Below, one piece after another: positions 53,823-62,030 of a stretch of 64,000 bases of DNA. The DNA comes from Lachnospiraceae bacterium (GTDB taxonomy: Bacteria > Bacillota_A > Clostridia > Lachnospirales > Lachnospiraceae). Location: the NCBI GenBank assembly GCA_017416505.1, contig JAFQCI010000060.1, positions 1 to 64,000 of the forward strand. Direction: 5' to 3'. Below the pieces are notes generated by a model. That model did no database searches. It was not told the origin of the DNA and saw only the letters and a list, made by a program, of their open reading frames with translations. Each line of letters begins with the position of its first letter. Position 1 is the stretch's first letter. The position numbers and the translations under genes are program-made.

Positions 53823-54611
53823 ATGAAAAAGTATTTTGCTTTAATAAAAATACAATTTAAAGATAACTTTGCCTATCGAATGAGTACGGCTGCCAGTATT
53901 ATTGTAGGGATTCTGCAAATTTACATATTCTATTTTATCTGGTGCAGAGTGTACGATGGCACAGACATATTAAATCAATTTTCACTAGCCCAGATGAGTA
54001 CCTATGTTATATTTAGTAATGCGATTTATAAATTGATGGAATTTGGAATTACACTGCGGATTGCTGATATGGTAAAGAGTGGGGAAATCGCTACAAAGCT
54101 GACGAAACCTATTGGTTTTATTCCAAGTCTGTTTTTTGAGAGCATTGGTTCTTTAACGGCAAGTATATTTACTATGATTTTGCCGATTCTGATTTTTTGC
54201 ATTATTTTTCTTGATATTTTCGTACAAACGAACCCGTTGGCAAACCTCATGTTTATAGGAAGTGTGATTCTGGCAATTTTAATATCTATTTATGTGGATA
54301 TTATTTTTGGTCTTTTGACCTTTTGGACAGAAAATGGCTGGGGACTTAGGGTAATCCGTCAGGCTTTAGTGAAATTGTTTTCCGGTGCAGTGGTTCCACT
54401 GGCATTTTTGCCAGAATGGTTTAACAGAATCTGCGATGCACTTCCATTTAAAACCTTAATTGACGTACCGATTAAAATTTATTTGTTTGGTGTTGACAAT
54501 GAAGCTATCGGGAATATGTTGATTCAGGTTTTATGGGTGGTGGTATTAATGTTGTTTACGAAGGTGTTGTTTAAAGTAATCATGAAAAAAATTCAAATAA
54601 ATGGTGGTTGA
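53823..54611 (+). CDS. ABC-2 exporter permease (DUF990/ABC2_membrane_6 type)
   Basis: 262 residues, six membrane spans. KKYFALIKIQFKDNFAYRMS start, MSTYVIFSNAIYKLMEF, ITAKL-like EIATKLTKPIGFIPSLFFES. Forms a heterodimer with the next permease. Preceded by GGAAAG. Confidence 0.88.
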   Translation: MKKYFALIKIQFKDNFAYRMSTAASIIVGILQIYIFYFIWCRVYDGTDILNQFSLAQMSTYVIFSNAIYKLMEFGITLRIADMVKSGEIATKLTKPIGFIPSLFFESIGSLTASIFTMILPILIFCIIFLDIFVQTNPLANLMFIGSVILAILISIYVDIIFGLLTFWTENGWGLRVIRQALVKLFSGAVVPLAFLPEWFNRICDALPFKTLIDVPIKIYLFGVDNEAIGNMLIQVLWVVVLMLFTKVLFKVIMKKIQINGG

Positions 54612-54613
54612 TT

Positions 54614-55402
54614 ATGGCGAAATATATGAAATTATATCTATGTATGGCGAAAATGAATTTTAAGGTGATGAAACAATATAAATTTGATATGATAGTAGGG
54701 GCTCTTTCTACTTTATTGATGCAGATTTCATCTATTATTTTTTTATGGACCATTTTTGACAATGTAAAAGTGTTTGCAGGATGGACTTATAGTGAAGTGC
54801 TTTTGGTTTATGGAATCTTTACTTTGTGTCGTGGACTGAATCATATTTTCTTTGATAATCTATGGATTATAGGAAAGGAATTTATCCGAAGGGGAACTTT
54901 TGATATCTTACTGGTTCGGCCTGCCAATGAATTGTTTCAGATTGTGGGACAAAAAATACAGATTGACGGGGTTGGAACCTTTATTCTGGGAATTGCCATT
55001 ACGAAGGTTGCAGCAGATGGACTTGATTTGAAATTAGGCTTTGCCAATGCCTGTTTATGGCTTCTTATTATATTAATGGGAACCCTTATCATAGCTACCA
55101 TAAACCTGATTTTCGCAGTATCCTCTTTTTGGGTGGTGAAGTCTAATAATATCATATGGATGATTTTTTCTTTTGCTGATTTTGCACAGTATCCATTAGA
55201 GGTATTTGGCATAGGAATTAAATTTATACTTACATTAGTGATTCCTTATGGGTTTGTAAGTTATTATCCTGTTAGCTGTATGTTGGGAAAGGAATCCTTT
55301 TTGTACATACTGTTTGAAATGGGAATTTTGCTTGTTATGATAGTGGTTGCAATGAAATTATGGAAGTTCGGAATGAAAAAGTATGAAAGTGCAGGAAATT
55401 AG
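54614..55402 (+). CDS. ABC-2 exporter permease (DUF990 type, second subunit)
   Basis: 262 residues, six spans, paralogous layout to the previous gene (YSEVLLVYGIFTLCRGLNHIFFDNL, RRGTFDILLVRPANELFQ). The ATG at 54614 lies three bases after the upstream stop; a TTG at 54608 overlaps that stop. Confidence 0.88.
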   Translation: MAKYMKLYLCMAKMNFKVMKQYKFDMIVGALSTLLMQISSIIFLWTIFDNVKVFAGWTYSEVLLVYGIFTLCRGLNHIFFDNLWIIGKEFIRRGTFDILLVRPANELFQIVGQKIQIDGVGTFILGIAITKVAADGLDLKLGFANACLWLLIILMGTLIIATINLIFAVSSFWVVKSNNIIWMIFSFADFAQYPLEVFGIGIKFILTLVIPYGFVSYYPVSCMLGKESFLYILFEMGILLVMIVVAMKLWKFGMKKYESAGN

Positions 55403-55511
55403 AACAGAACGGGATTTTGTGGTATAATATGTCATAAGATTTTTAATTGTATGAGGGAAGGAAGATTTTAGATGAAGTCACTAATTAATGATGATGAGGG
55501 GGCGAAAAATT

Positions 55512-56399
55512 ATGAAGAAGAAAACAATATGTGGAATTCTTATAATTGTATTTGTGCTTGCTATTGTTCTTGTAAAAGAGCTGGGTTTAGATGCTAATAT
55601 TAACAATACAAATAAGAATGACTTTATCAATGCATTAGAAGATTCTTTCATTGACCCAGCTGGCATGACATTGGAAACAAGGATAATGGTACCGGAGGGA
55701 TACACGAGAACTTTAGAAGAAGAGGGCAGTCTTGGAACATTCATTAGAAATTATGAAATGAAAGAGGATGGCAGTAAGGTTCTTTTATATGATGGCTCAA
55801 AAAAGAAAAATCAGAATGCACATATTGCAGTCTTTGCACTGCCAATAGAAGAAAGTGATTTACAACAGTGTGCGGATTCTGTGATGCGGATGTATGCAGA
55901 ATATTTCTTAAGTACCGGGCAATATGAAAGGATTGCGTTTCATTTTACCAATGGATTTTTAACGGAGTATATAAAATGGAGAGATGGATATCGAATCATT
56001 GTCGAAGGGAATGATACATATTGGTCAAAGACGAAAGAATATGATGATTCCTACGAATGCTTTCAAAGTTACATGAGAATGGTGTTTACCTATGCAGGAA
56101 CAATGTCTATGCAAAGTGAGACTACGGAGATTGAACTTTCACAATTACAAATAGGGGACGTATTTTTGTATAGTGGAAGTCCAGGACACGTGGTTATGGT
56201 AGTAGATGTCTGCGAGGATGCCAATGGAAAGAAGGCATTTTTATTGGCACAGGGTTTCATGCCGGCACAAGAATTCCATGTATTAAAAAATCCAAAGCAT
56301 AAAAATGACCCATGGTACTATGAGGAAGAAGTGGTGTATCCTTTTGTTACCCCACAATATACTTTTTATGAAGGTAGTTTAAGACGATTGGAGTATTAG
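55512..56399 (+). CDS. DUF4846 protein, membrane-anchored
   Basis: 295 residues: N-terminal anchor or signal (KKTICGILIIVFVLAIVLV, 3-21) then an extracytoplasmic domain with the family pattern WRDGYRIIV, GDVFLYSGSPGHVVMVVD and KAFLLAQGFMPAQEFHVLKNP. The conserved GxPGHVVMVVD and LAQGxMPAQ resemble an NlpC-like or cysteine-free hydrolase core, but the activity is unknown. The ATG at 55512 follows GAGGGGG. Located between the ABC-2 exporter and the second ATP-grasp ligase. Confidence 0.85.
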   Translation: MKKKTICGILIIVFVLAIVLVKELGLDANINNTNKNDFINALEDSFIDPAGMTLETRIMVPEGYTRTLEEEGSLGTFIRNYEMKEDGSKVLLYDGSKKKNQNAHIAVFALPIEESDLQQCADSVMRMYAEYFLSTGQYERIAFHFTNGFLTEYIKWRDGYRIIVEGNDTYWSKTKEYDDSYECFQSYMRMVFTYAGTMSMQSETTEIELSQLQIGDVFLYSGSPGHVVMVVDVCEDANGKKAFLLAQGFMPAQEFHVLKNPKHKNDPWYYEEEVVYPFVTPQYTFYEGSLRRLEY

Positions 56400-56409
56400 A
56401 ATATAGATA

Positions 56410-56470
56410 TTTCGAAACTATCAAAAACTGATATTTAGTGATACAATATTTTAGTCTCGCAATTACTTAA
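56410..56470. repeat. Short relic with repeat A-type ends
   Basis: TTTCGAAACTATCAAAAACT and TTTAGTCTCGCAATTACTT are imperfect inverted ends of the same type as repeat A, 20 bp apart, no core. Confidence 0.5.
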
Positions 56471-56488
56471 TTAAAATAAGAGGTAGCT

Positions 56489-57331
56489 ATGAACTGGTGG
56501 ATTTTGTACGAAAAAGAAGATTATTTAAAAAATAGGGAATATGTGAATTTATATTTTAGAGAATGTGAAAAATATGGTATTCCTTTAACTTTGGTATTGA
56601 AGGAAGAATTGGGACTGGTAATAAAAAATTCAGAAACAGAATTTTATATCAAGGAAGAAAAGTGTCATAAGCCGACTTTGGTAATTAACCGTAGTAGAGA
56701 TTATTTTCTGGCGAAACACTTTGAGATGGCTGGAGTCGAAGTGTGGAATGATTCCTTTGTGACCCTGATTGGGAATGATAAGGCATTAGCATATAGTTAC
56801 GCTGTGCAAAAAGGAATTCCGGTACTTGCCAGTTATTATGGTAAGGTAGAACCTCCCAAATATCCCTATGTATTAAAGTCCTTAAATGGACATGGTGGGG
56901 GAGAGGTATTTCTGATTCGAACTCCGAATGAAAAGAGAAAAAAGGAAGATTTACAAAATAAATACTTCCTATGTCAGGAATTTGCCTCGGAACCGGGAAA
57001 AGACGTAAGAGTTTATGTGGTAGGCAATCGAATTGTAAAAGCTATGCTGCGAACCAATGAAAACGACTTTAAAAGTAATTACAGTCTAGGGGGAAAAGTA
57101 GCAGAATATGAATTAAACCCGGAAGAAGAAGCATTGGTAAATAAGGTAATAGAAGGCTTAAATATTGGTCTGGCTGGAATCGACTTTGTATTTCATCAGG
57201 GAATGTTATATTTTAATGAAATAGAAGATGTGGTAGGAGCAAGAATGTTATATGCCAATACGGATATTGACATTGTAGCAGAATATGTTTCTTATCTTGT
57301 GAAAAATAGTGTAAAAATAGTGAAAATTTAA
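56489..57331 (+). CDS. RimK-like ATP-grasp ligase
   Basis: 280 residues. ATP-grasp features: YPYVLKSLNGHGGGEVFLI (glycine-rich ATP loop), CQEFASEPGKDVRVYVVGNRIVKAMLRTNENDFKSNYSLGG, and IGLAGIDFVFHQGMLYFNEIEDVVGARMLY. It shares the MLRTNENDF block with the ligase at 51219. Its substrate is unknown. GAGGTAG precedes the ATG. Confidence 0.87.
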   Translation: MNWWILYEKEDYLKNREYVNLYFRECEKYGIPLTLVLKEELGLVIKNSETEFYIKEEKCHKPTLVINRSRDYFLAKHFEMAGVEVWNDSFVTLIGNDKALAYSYAVQKGIPVLASYYGKVEPPKYPYVLKSLNGHGGGEVFLIRTPNEKRKKEDLQNKYFLCQEFASEPGKDVRVYVVGNRIVKAMLRTNENDFKSNYSLGGKVAEYELNPEEEALVNKVIEGLNIGLAGIDFVFHQGMLYFNEIEDVVGARMLYANTDIDIVAEYVSYLVKNSVKIVKI

Positions 57332-57392
57332 TGGAATTTTTAACGCGAATGGGATATACTATTTTAAGAATAGTTTCGAAGAGGTAATGTCC

Positions 57393-58493
57393 ATGATAAA
57401 AGTTACATTAACTAACGACATATTAAAGAAAATATCATCCATTGACGAAAACCGTTTTTCGTTAAATACAATAGAGTTGCCACCTATGACAAAGAATAGA
57501 TTGCGCAAGAATTCTAAGAAAAAGAGTTCTTATGCATCAAATAAGATTGAGGGCAATCCGCTTACGGAGAAACAGGCGGATGATGCTATTGAAAGAGACG
57601 AGCATAAGCACTTTTTGAAACCAGAGCAGGAGATTCGGAATTATTTTCTTGCATTAAATCTGCTTGAGGAAAAGTTGAAAAGAAAAGAGGCTTTTTCAAA
57701 AGAAATGATTCTTGAAGTACAGGGGATAGTCGAAAAAGGTGCATCAAAAGAAAAGATAGGCCTAAGAGGACCGATGCCTCCGGGTGTGTTGTTTGCGGTA
57801 TATGATGCAGCTACAGGAACGCCAGATTATATTCCTCCTGAATATTCGGATATTCCTGAACTGTTGGATGAATTGGTCGATTATGTAAACACAACAGATG
57901 ATCATCCGCTCATCATTGCAGCGGTAGTTCATTATCAATTGGTTACGATTCATCCTTTTGAAGATGGAAATGGAAGAACTGCGAGACTTATGTCTGGATA
58001 TATTTTAGATTTTTATGGTTATGGATTTAATGGAATTGGTTCCTTGGAAGAATACTTTGCTTATGACCCGGATGAGTATTACGAATCGCTTCAGATGGGT
58101 CTTCCGGCATTATATTATTCAGGAAGAGAAAATCCGCCACATCCTGAAATCTGGGTAAATTATTTTCTGCGTATGGTGGAATTGTATTCGCAAAGAGTAT
58201 ATGAATTGTCAAAGGGTGTTCAGGAAGATGATTTAGATGGCAGTTTGTCCTACTTGAATGCAAAGGAGAAGGACTTATTGGTATTTCTTTTGAAAAAGAA
58301 AATGCTGGAGTTTACGCCGATTGATGTAAGTAAGATGCTTGGTGTGACAAATAAAACCATTATCAATCGATGCGTAAAGCTGACTAATAATGGATTTTTG
58401 GTTCCCAATATCGTAAGTCAAAGAATTCGTTCGTATTCGTTAAGTGAGTTTGCAAAGCGAAATGATAAGAAGATTCTTTCGAAGATTGGATAA
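57393..58493 (+). CDS. Fic-domain protein (class II, AMPylator-type)
   Basis: 366 residues. Catalytic motif HPFEDGNGRTAR (187-198) is complete. The N-terminal inhibitory motif SNKIEGN (49-55) fits (S/T)xxxE(G/N), so it is a self-inhibited class II Fic. A C-terminal winged-helix section (about 305-355, FTPIDVSKMLGVTNKTIINRCVKL) suggests DNA binding. The ATG at 57393 has GAGG eight bases upstream; 57387 is too close to it. Target proteins unknown. Confidence 0.9.
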   Translation: MIKVTLTNDILKKISSIDENRFSLNTIELPPMTKNRLRKNSKKKSSYASNKIEGNPLTEKQADDAIERDEHKHFLKPEQEIRNYFLALNLLEEKLKRKEAFSKEMILEVQGIVEKGASKEKIGLRGPMPPGVLFAVYDAATGTPDYIPPEYSDIPELLDELVDYVNTTDDHPLIIAAVVHYQLVTIHPFEDGNGRTARLMSGYILDFYGYGFNGIGSLEEYFAYDPDEYYESLQMGLPALYYSGRENPPHPEIWVNYFLRMVELYSQRVYELSKGVQEDDLDGSLSYLNAKEKDLLVFLLKKKMLEFTPIDVSKMLGVTNKTIINRCVKLTNNGFLVPNIVSQRIRSYSLSEFAKRNDKKILSKIG

Positions 58494-58550
58494 CAGTGTG
58501 AAAGAATCTGGATTTTCAAGCATGACTGCTACAAATGATAAGATGAAAAT

Positions 58551-58649
58551 TGAAAATTCGTGAAAAAGTGAATATAAACATTTTGAAAATTCGTTAAATA
58601 ATGAATATAAACATTTTGAAAATTCGTGAATAAATGAATGTAAACATTT
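58551..58649. repeat. Three 33-bp tandem repeats after fic
   Basis: Units of TGAAAATTCGTGAAAAAGTG plus AATATAAACATTT begin at 58551, 58584 and 58617; copies differ at a few positions. No promoter of quality was found; on the minus strand the array would read as an 11-residue repeat (NVYIHxxTNFQ), which I do not consider a gene. Confidence 0.85.
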
Positions 58650-58662
58650 AAAGAAAAGTTAA

Positions 58663-58693
58663 GCCTGAGCCTAACAGCCCAGGCATTTTTTTT
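58663..58693 (+). terminator. Terminator after the 33-bp repeats
   Basis: GCCTGAGC/GCCCAGGC stem with T8. Ends the fic transcript; on the minus strand it may also serve trkH. Confidence 0.8.
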
Positions 58694-58713
58694 GGAACCA
58701 GGTATCATGTTCA

Positions 58714-60177
58714 TTAATGCATTTTTCTCTTTGAATGAATCATTTCCGTCCAGAGACTTGGATGGAATAAAATAAGGAGTGGGAACAGTTCCAATCTTCC
58801 TGCCAGCATGTCAAACATTAGCACATACTTGGAAAATGGACTGAAAAATCCGAAATTACCGGTAGGCCCTACCAGTTCCAGTCCCGGACCGATATTATTC
58901 AGTGTGGCAATGACAGCTGTAAAATTCGTTATCAAATCATGCCCTTCAAAAGAAAGTGCAAAAACAGATAAAGTAAACAGGATAATAAAGGTAATAAAAT
59001 ATACGTTAATGGCTCTTACCACTTCGTGTTCTACCGGTTTTCCATCCATCTTAATTTTCTTAATACTCTTTGGATGAATGTAGGAATGCAGTTCCTTAAA
59101 TACCGTCTTTATCATAATTACGATACGGGAAACCTTAATACCACCTCCGGTACTTCCGGCACAGGCACCAATAAACATTAAAAGTACAAGAATGGTTCTG
59201 GAGGTTTCCGGCCAAAGGTTAAAATCTGCAGTAGCAAATCCCGTAGAAGTAAAAATGGAACCAACCTGAAAGGCTGCGTGCCTGAAACAGTCACCGACTT
59301 TCATACCAGTCTGAAGGATGTTAAGGAAGATTATGGCGGTGGAAATAAAAATAATGAGAAAATAGCAACGTACTTCTTCAATGCTAAATGCCTTCTTAAA
59401 TTCCTTCAGAAAGATAAAGTAATAAGCATTAAAATTGACACCGAACAAAATCATAAAGATGGTGACTACCCATTGAATGTATGGGGAATATCCCATTATG
59501 CTGTCGTTTTTTATACCAAAACCACCAGTACCGGCAGTACCAAAAGATGTAGTTATGGCATCAAATAGTGGCATTTTGCCAAATAAAAGGAACACCATTT
59601 CAATTAAAGTTAAAATAATATAAATGATATATAAAAGCCGTGCAGTATATCGAATCTTTGGAACCAATTTACCTACGGAAGGACCGGGACTTTCCGCTCT
59701 CATAAGATTAATATTTGAGCCGCCACTTAAAGGAATGATTGCCAAAAGGAAAACCAAAACTCCCATACCACCAATCCAGTGGGTAAAACTTCTCCAAAAC
59801 ATCGTACAATGAGACAAAGCCTCTACATCGCTTAAAATGCTGGCACCGGTGGTAGTGAAACCGGAAATGGTTTCAAATAATGCGTCATGAAAGGCACGAA
59901 TTTCCCCGGTAAGCATAAATGGCAGACAGCCGAACAAACTAAGAAAAATCCAGCTTAGAGCAGTGGCAACACAACCCTCTTTTAAGTAAAAAATGGTACT
60001 TTCCGGTTTTTTTAGGGTAAGGATGGTGCCAAGCACTCCACAGACTGCAAATGCAATCAGATAGGAAAAAGCTTCTTTCTCACCGTAAATGATACCAACA
60101 ACAAAGGGAAGCAGCATAAGAACTGCTTCGATTTTCAGAACCCATCCTAACACATAACGTATAATTGAAGTATTCAT
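58714..60177 (-). CDS. trkH: Trk-type potassium uptake transporter
   Basis: Potassium translocating subunit, 487 residues, about ten membrane spans. Pore-loop filters typical of the SKT family: TTTGAS (ISGFTTTGASIL), TAGTGGFG, STGFATADF and NNIGPG. AAAGGA precedes the ATG. Follows trkA by 159 bp on the same strand, so one operon, with the RCK protein TrkA gating it. Confidence 0.96.
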   Translation of the reverse strand: MNTSIIRYVLGWVLKIEAVLMLLPFVVGIIYGEKEAFSYLIAFAVCGVLGTILTLKKPESTIFYLKEGCVATALSWIFLSLFGCLPFMLTGEIRAFHDALFETISGFTTTGASILSDVEALSHCTMFWRSFTHWIGGMGVLVFLLAIIPLSGGSNINLMRAESPGPSVGKLVPKIRYTARLLYIIYIILTLIEMVFLLFGKMPLFDAITTSFGTAGTGGFGIKNDSIMGYSPYIQWVVTIFMILFGVNFNAYYFIFLKEFKKAFSIEEVRCYFLIIFISTAIIFLNILQTGMKVGDCFRHAAFQVGSIFTSTGFATADFNLWPETSRTILVLLMFIGACAGSTGGGIKVSRIVIMIKTVFKELHSYIHPKSIKKIKMDGKPVEHEVVRAINVYFITFIILFTLSVFALSFEGHDLITNFTAVIATLNNIGPGLELVGPTGNFGFFSPFSKYVLMFDMLAGRLELFPLLILFHPSLWTEMIHSKRKMH

Positions 60178-60205
60178 GTCAAAATCCTTTCGTAAGATAT
60201 CGAGT

Positions 60206-60316
60206 ATTTTATCATAGTCTTTTCGTATTATTTAAAAGATAGATTTTATCAAGTCTTTTTCGTGTTATTCAAAAGATAGATTTTATCAAAGTCTTTTCAT
60301 ATTATTTTAAATATTT
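60206..60316. repeat. Three 37-bp tandem repeats between trkA and trkH
   Basis: Units beginning ATTTTATCA at 60206, 60243 and 60280, each with AGTCTTTT..GT.TTATT.AAAAGATAG; the third is partial. In the minus-strand transcript each contains a small AAAAGA/TCTTTT hairpin. They lie in the trkA-trkH intercistronic spacer and could set relative expression. Confidence 0.8.
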
Positions 60317-60335
60317 ATTTCCTAATTTTTCTTTC

Positions 60336-61724
60336 CTATTTTAAGATATCCTGTATTTTATCAAATCCTGTATGTGAGGTTACAATCATAACGGTATCTC
60401 CCGTTAAAATACAGTCCTGGCCACTTGGAATAAATATCTTTCCATTTCGATTGATAAAACAAATAAGCAGATTATTTTTTAAAGACAAATCCATAAGTGG
60501 GATATCTGTCACCTCAGATTTTTCGGTTACCTTAAATTCAATAGCTTCTACCCGGGAATCAAACATATGGTAAAGGGTTTCAATGTTACTGTTCATGGAA
60601 TTCTTCTTTGCACGAACATAAGCAATGATAGCTTCTGAAGTAATAAAACGAGGATATACCACACTTCCTAAATCCAGGGTATTAATGACCTCACGGAAAT
60701 TGATACGGTTTAATTTGGTGATGACTTTGGCATTTGAAATCTGTCTTGCATAAAGGGTAAGCATGATGTTTTCCTCATCAATTCCGGTTAGAGGAACAAA
60801 GGATTCTGCGTAGGTAATACCTTCTTCCTTTAATAGTTCTTCGTCGGTACCATCTCCATTGATGATAATAGCTTTTGGAAGGAGAATACTTAACTCTTCA
60901 CAACGTTCCTTGTTTTGTTCAATGATTCTTACCCCCATTCCAATAGAAAGCAGTTGTTTGGCCAGATAATAGGCCACCTTTCCGCCGCCGATAATCATGG
61001 TGTCTTTTGCCTGATTGGTTTTAAAGCCGATATTTTTTAGGAATTCCCTGGCATTTTTTCTAGAAGCCACAAAGGAAATTACATCGCCACCCCTTAAGAT
61101 AAAACTACCGGAAGGAATAAAAACTTCCCCATTTCGTTCAATGGCACAAATTAGAAAACTGAAAGAAAAGGTCTTGCTTATTTCAGAAATGGCACTGCCA
61201 TCCAGCATATTTTTCTCTGGAATTTTCACTTTAATTAATTCCGCCTGTCCGTGGGCAAAGGTGTTTACTTCTAGAGCAGTTGGCAGATATAAAATTCTGG
61301 AGATTTCTTTTGCTGCCTCAAGTTCAGGGTTAATGATCATGGCAAGTCCTAATTTTTCCTGTAGATAATTAACTTCGTCACTATAATCCGGAGTACGGAC
61401 TCTGGCAATGGCAGCACAGTTACCGACGCGACTTGCTACGGTACAGCATAGAAGATTCAACTCGTCAGACTCTGTTACTGCAATAATTAAGTCTGCATTT
61501 TGAATGCCGGCTTCCATTTGGACACTGTAGCTTGCTCCATTCCCTACAATCCCCATAATATCATATAAATTGGTGATGTTTTGAATGTTTTCGGGGCTTT
61601 TATCTATAATAGTGATATCATGTCCTTCTTTTGATAATTGGTCAATAAGAGTAGTTCCAACCTTTCCGCAACCTACAATTATAATATTCAAACCACTTTT
61701 TTTCGTATCGTGGGATGTTTTCAT
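60336..61724 (-). CDS. trkA: Trk system potassium uptake protein, NAD-binding
   Basis: 462 residues with two RCK halves. The first Rossmann fold starts NIIIVGCGKVGTTLIDQL; the second starts TMIIGGGKVAYYLAKQL; each is followed by a TrkA_C domain (about 135-220 and 375-460, ending VFIPSGSFILRGGD and IFIPSGQDCILTGD). It binds NAD(H)/ATP and gates TrkH. GGAGG precedes the ATG. On the minus strand an extended -10 (TGGTATAAT, 61794-61802) lies about 70 bp upstream. Confidence 0.96.
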   Translation of the reverse strand: MKTSHDTKKSGLNIIIVGCGKVGTTLIDQLSKEGHDITIIDKSPENIQNITNLYDIMGIVGNGASYSVQMEAGIQNADLIIAVTESDELNLLCCTVASRVGNCAAIARVRTPDYSDEVNYLQEKLGLAMIINPELEAAKEISRILYLPTALEVNTFAHGQAELIKVKIPEKNMLDGSAISEISKTFSFSFLICAIERNGEVFIPSGSFILRGGDVISFVASRKNAREFLKNIGFKTNQAKDTMIIGGGKVAYYLAKQLLSIGMGVRIIEQNKERCEELSILLPKAIIINGDGTDEELLKEEGITYAESFVPLTGIDEENIMLTLYARQISNAKVITKLNRINFREVINTLDLGSVVYPRFITSEAIIAYVRAKKNSMNSNIETLYHMFDSRVEAIEFKVTEKSEVTDIPLMDLSLKNNLLICFINRNGKIFIPSGQDCILTGDTVMIVTSHTGFDKIQDILK

Positions 61725-61793
61725 TTAAATCCTCCATTCTGGCTGATTATGATTCCGCCGTAAGTCATTGGGTATATTTTTTCGTATCTTACT

Positions 61794-61802
61794 ATTATAC
61801 CA
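61794..61802 (-). promoter_or_regulatory. trkA-trkH extended -10 promoter
   Basis: TGGTATAAT on the minus strand; no clear -35, as is usual for extended -10 promoters. Confidence 0.5.
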
Positions 61803-61875
61803 CCGAAAAAATAAAAAAGCACTAAATAGTTATATATTTTTTAATGGTTATGGACAAACATAAGGAAATCAGATA

Positions 61876-62011
61876 TGATGGTACTAGCACAAAGTACGTA
61901 GTAGCCCGAATGGGGCGGATTTCGAATATTTTAGAATTGTGGGAGAACAATGTGCGAAGCAATTCGCAAGTATCATGGAGTCAAAATACCTTTTGACCCA
62001 ACATCATAATA
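61876..62011. repeat. Dispersed repeat B, copy 3 (inverted, shortened)
   Basis: Reverse complement of repeat B from TATGATGTTGGG to GGGCTACT: AGTAGCCCGAATGGGGCGGA, ATTTTAGAATTGTGGGAG, CAAAATACCTTTTGACCC. The tail with the long hairpin is lacking. It occupies most of the gap between trkA and the potassium channel. Confidence 0.85.
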
Positions 62012-62030
62012 TAAAAGGATAGAGTGTGGG

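Noticed and set aside
55472..55597. Overlapping 41-codon frame MKSLINDDEGAKNYEE... with a Cys-rich end
   Set aside because: Overlaps the start of the DUF4846 gene out of frame; the Cys-rich part comes from the hydrophobic signal region read in another frame.
58529..58714. Minus-strand frame of 61 codons with an 11-residue repeat (NVYIHxxTNFQ)
   Set aside because: It is the translation of the 33-bp tandem repeat (33 = 11 codons) with no ribosome site and overlaps a terminator.
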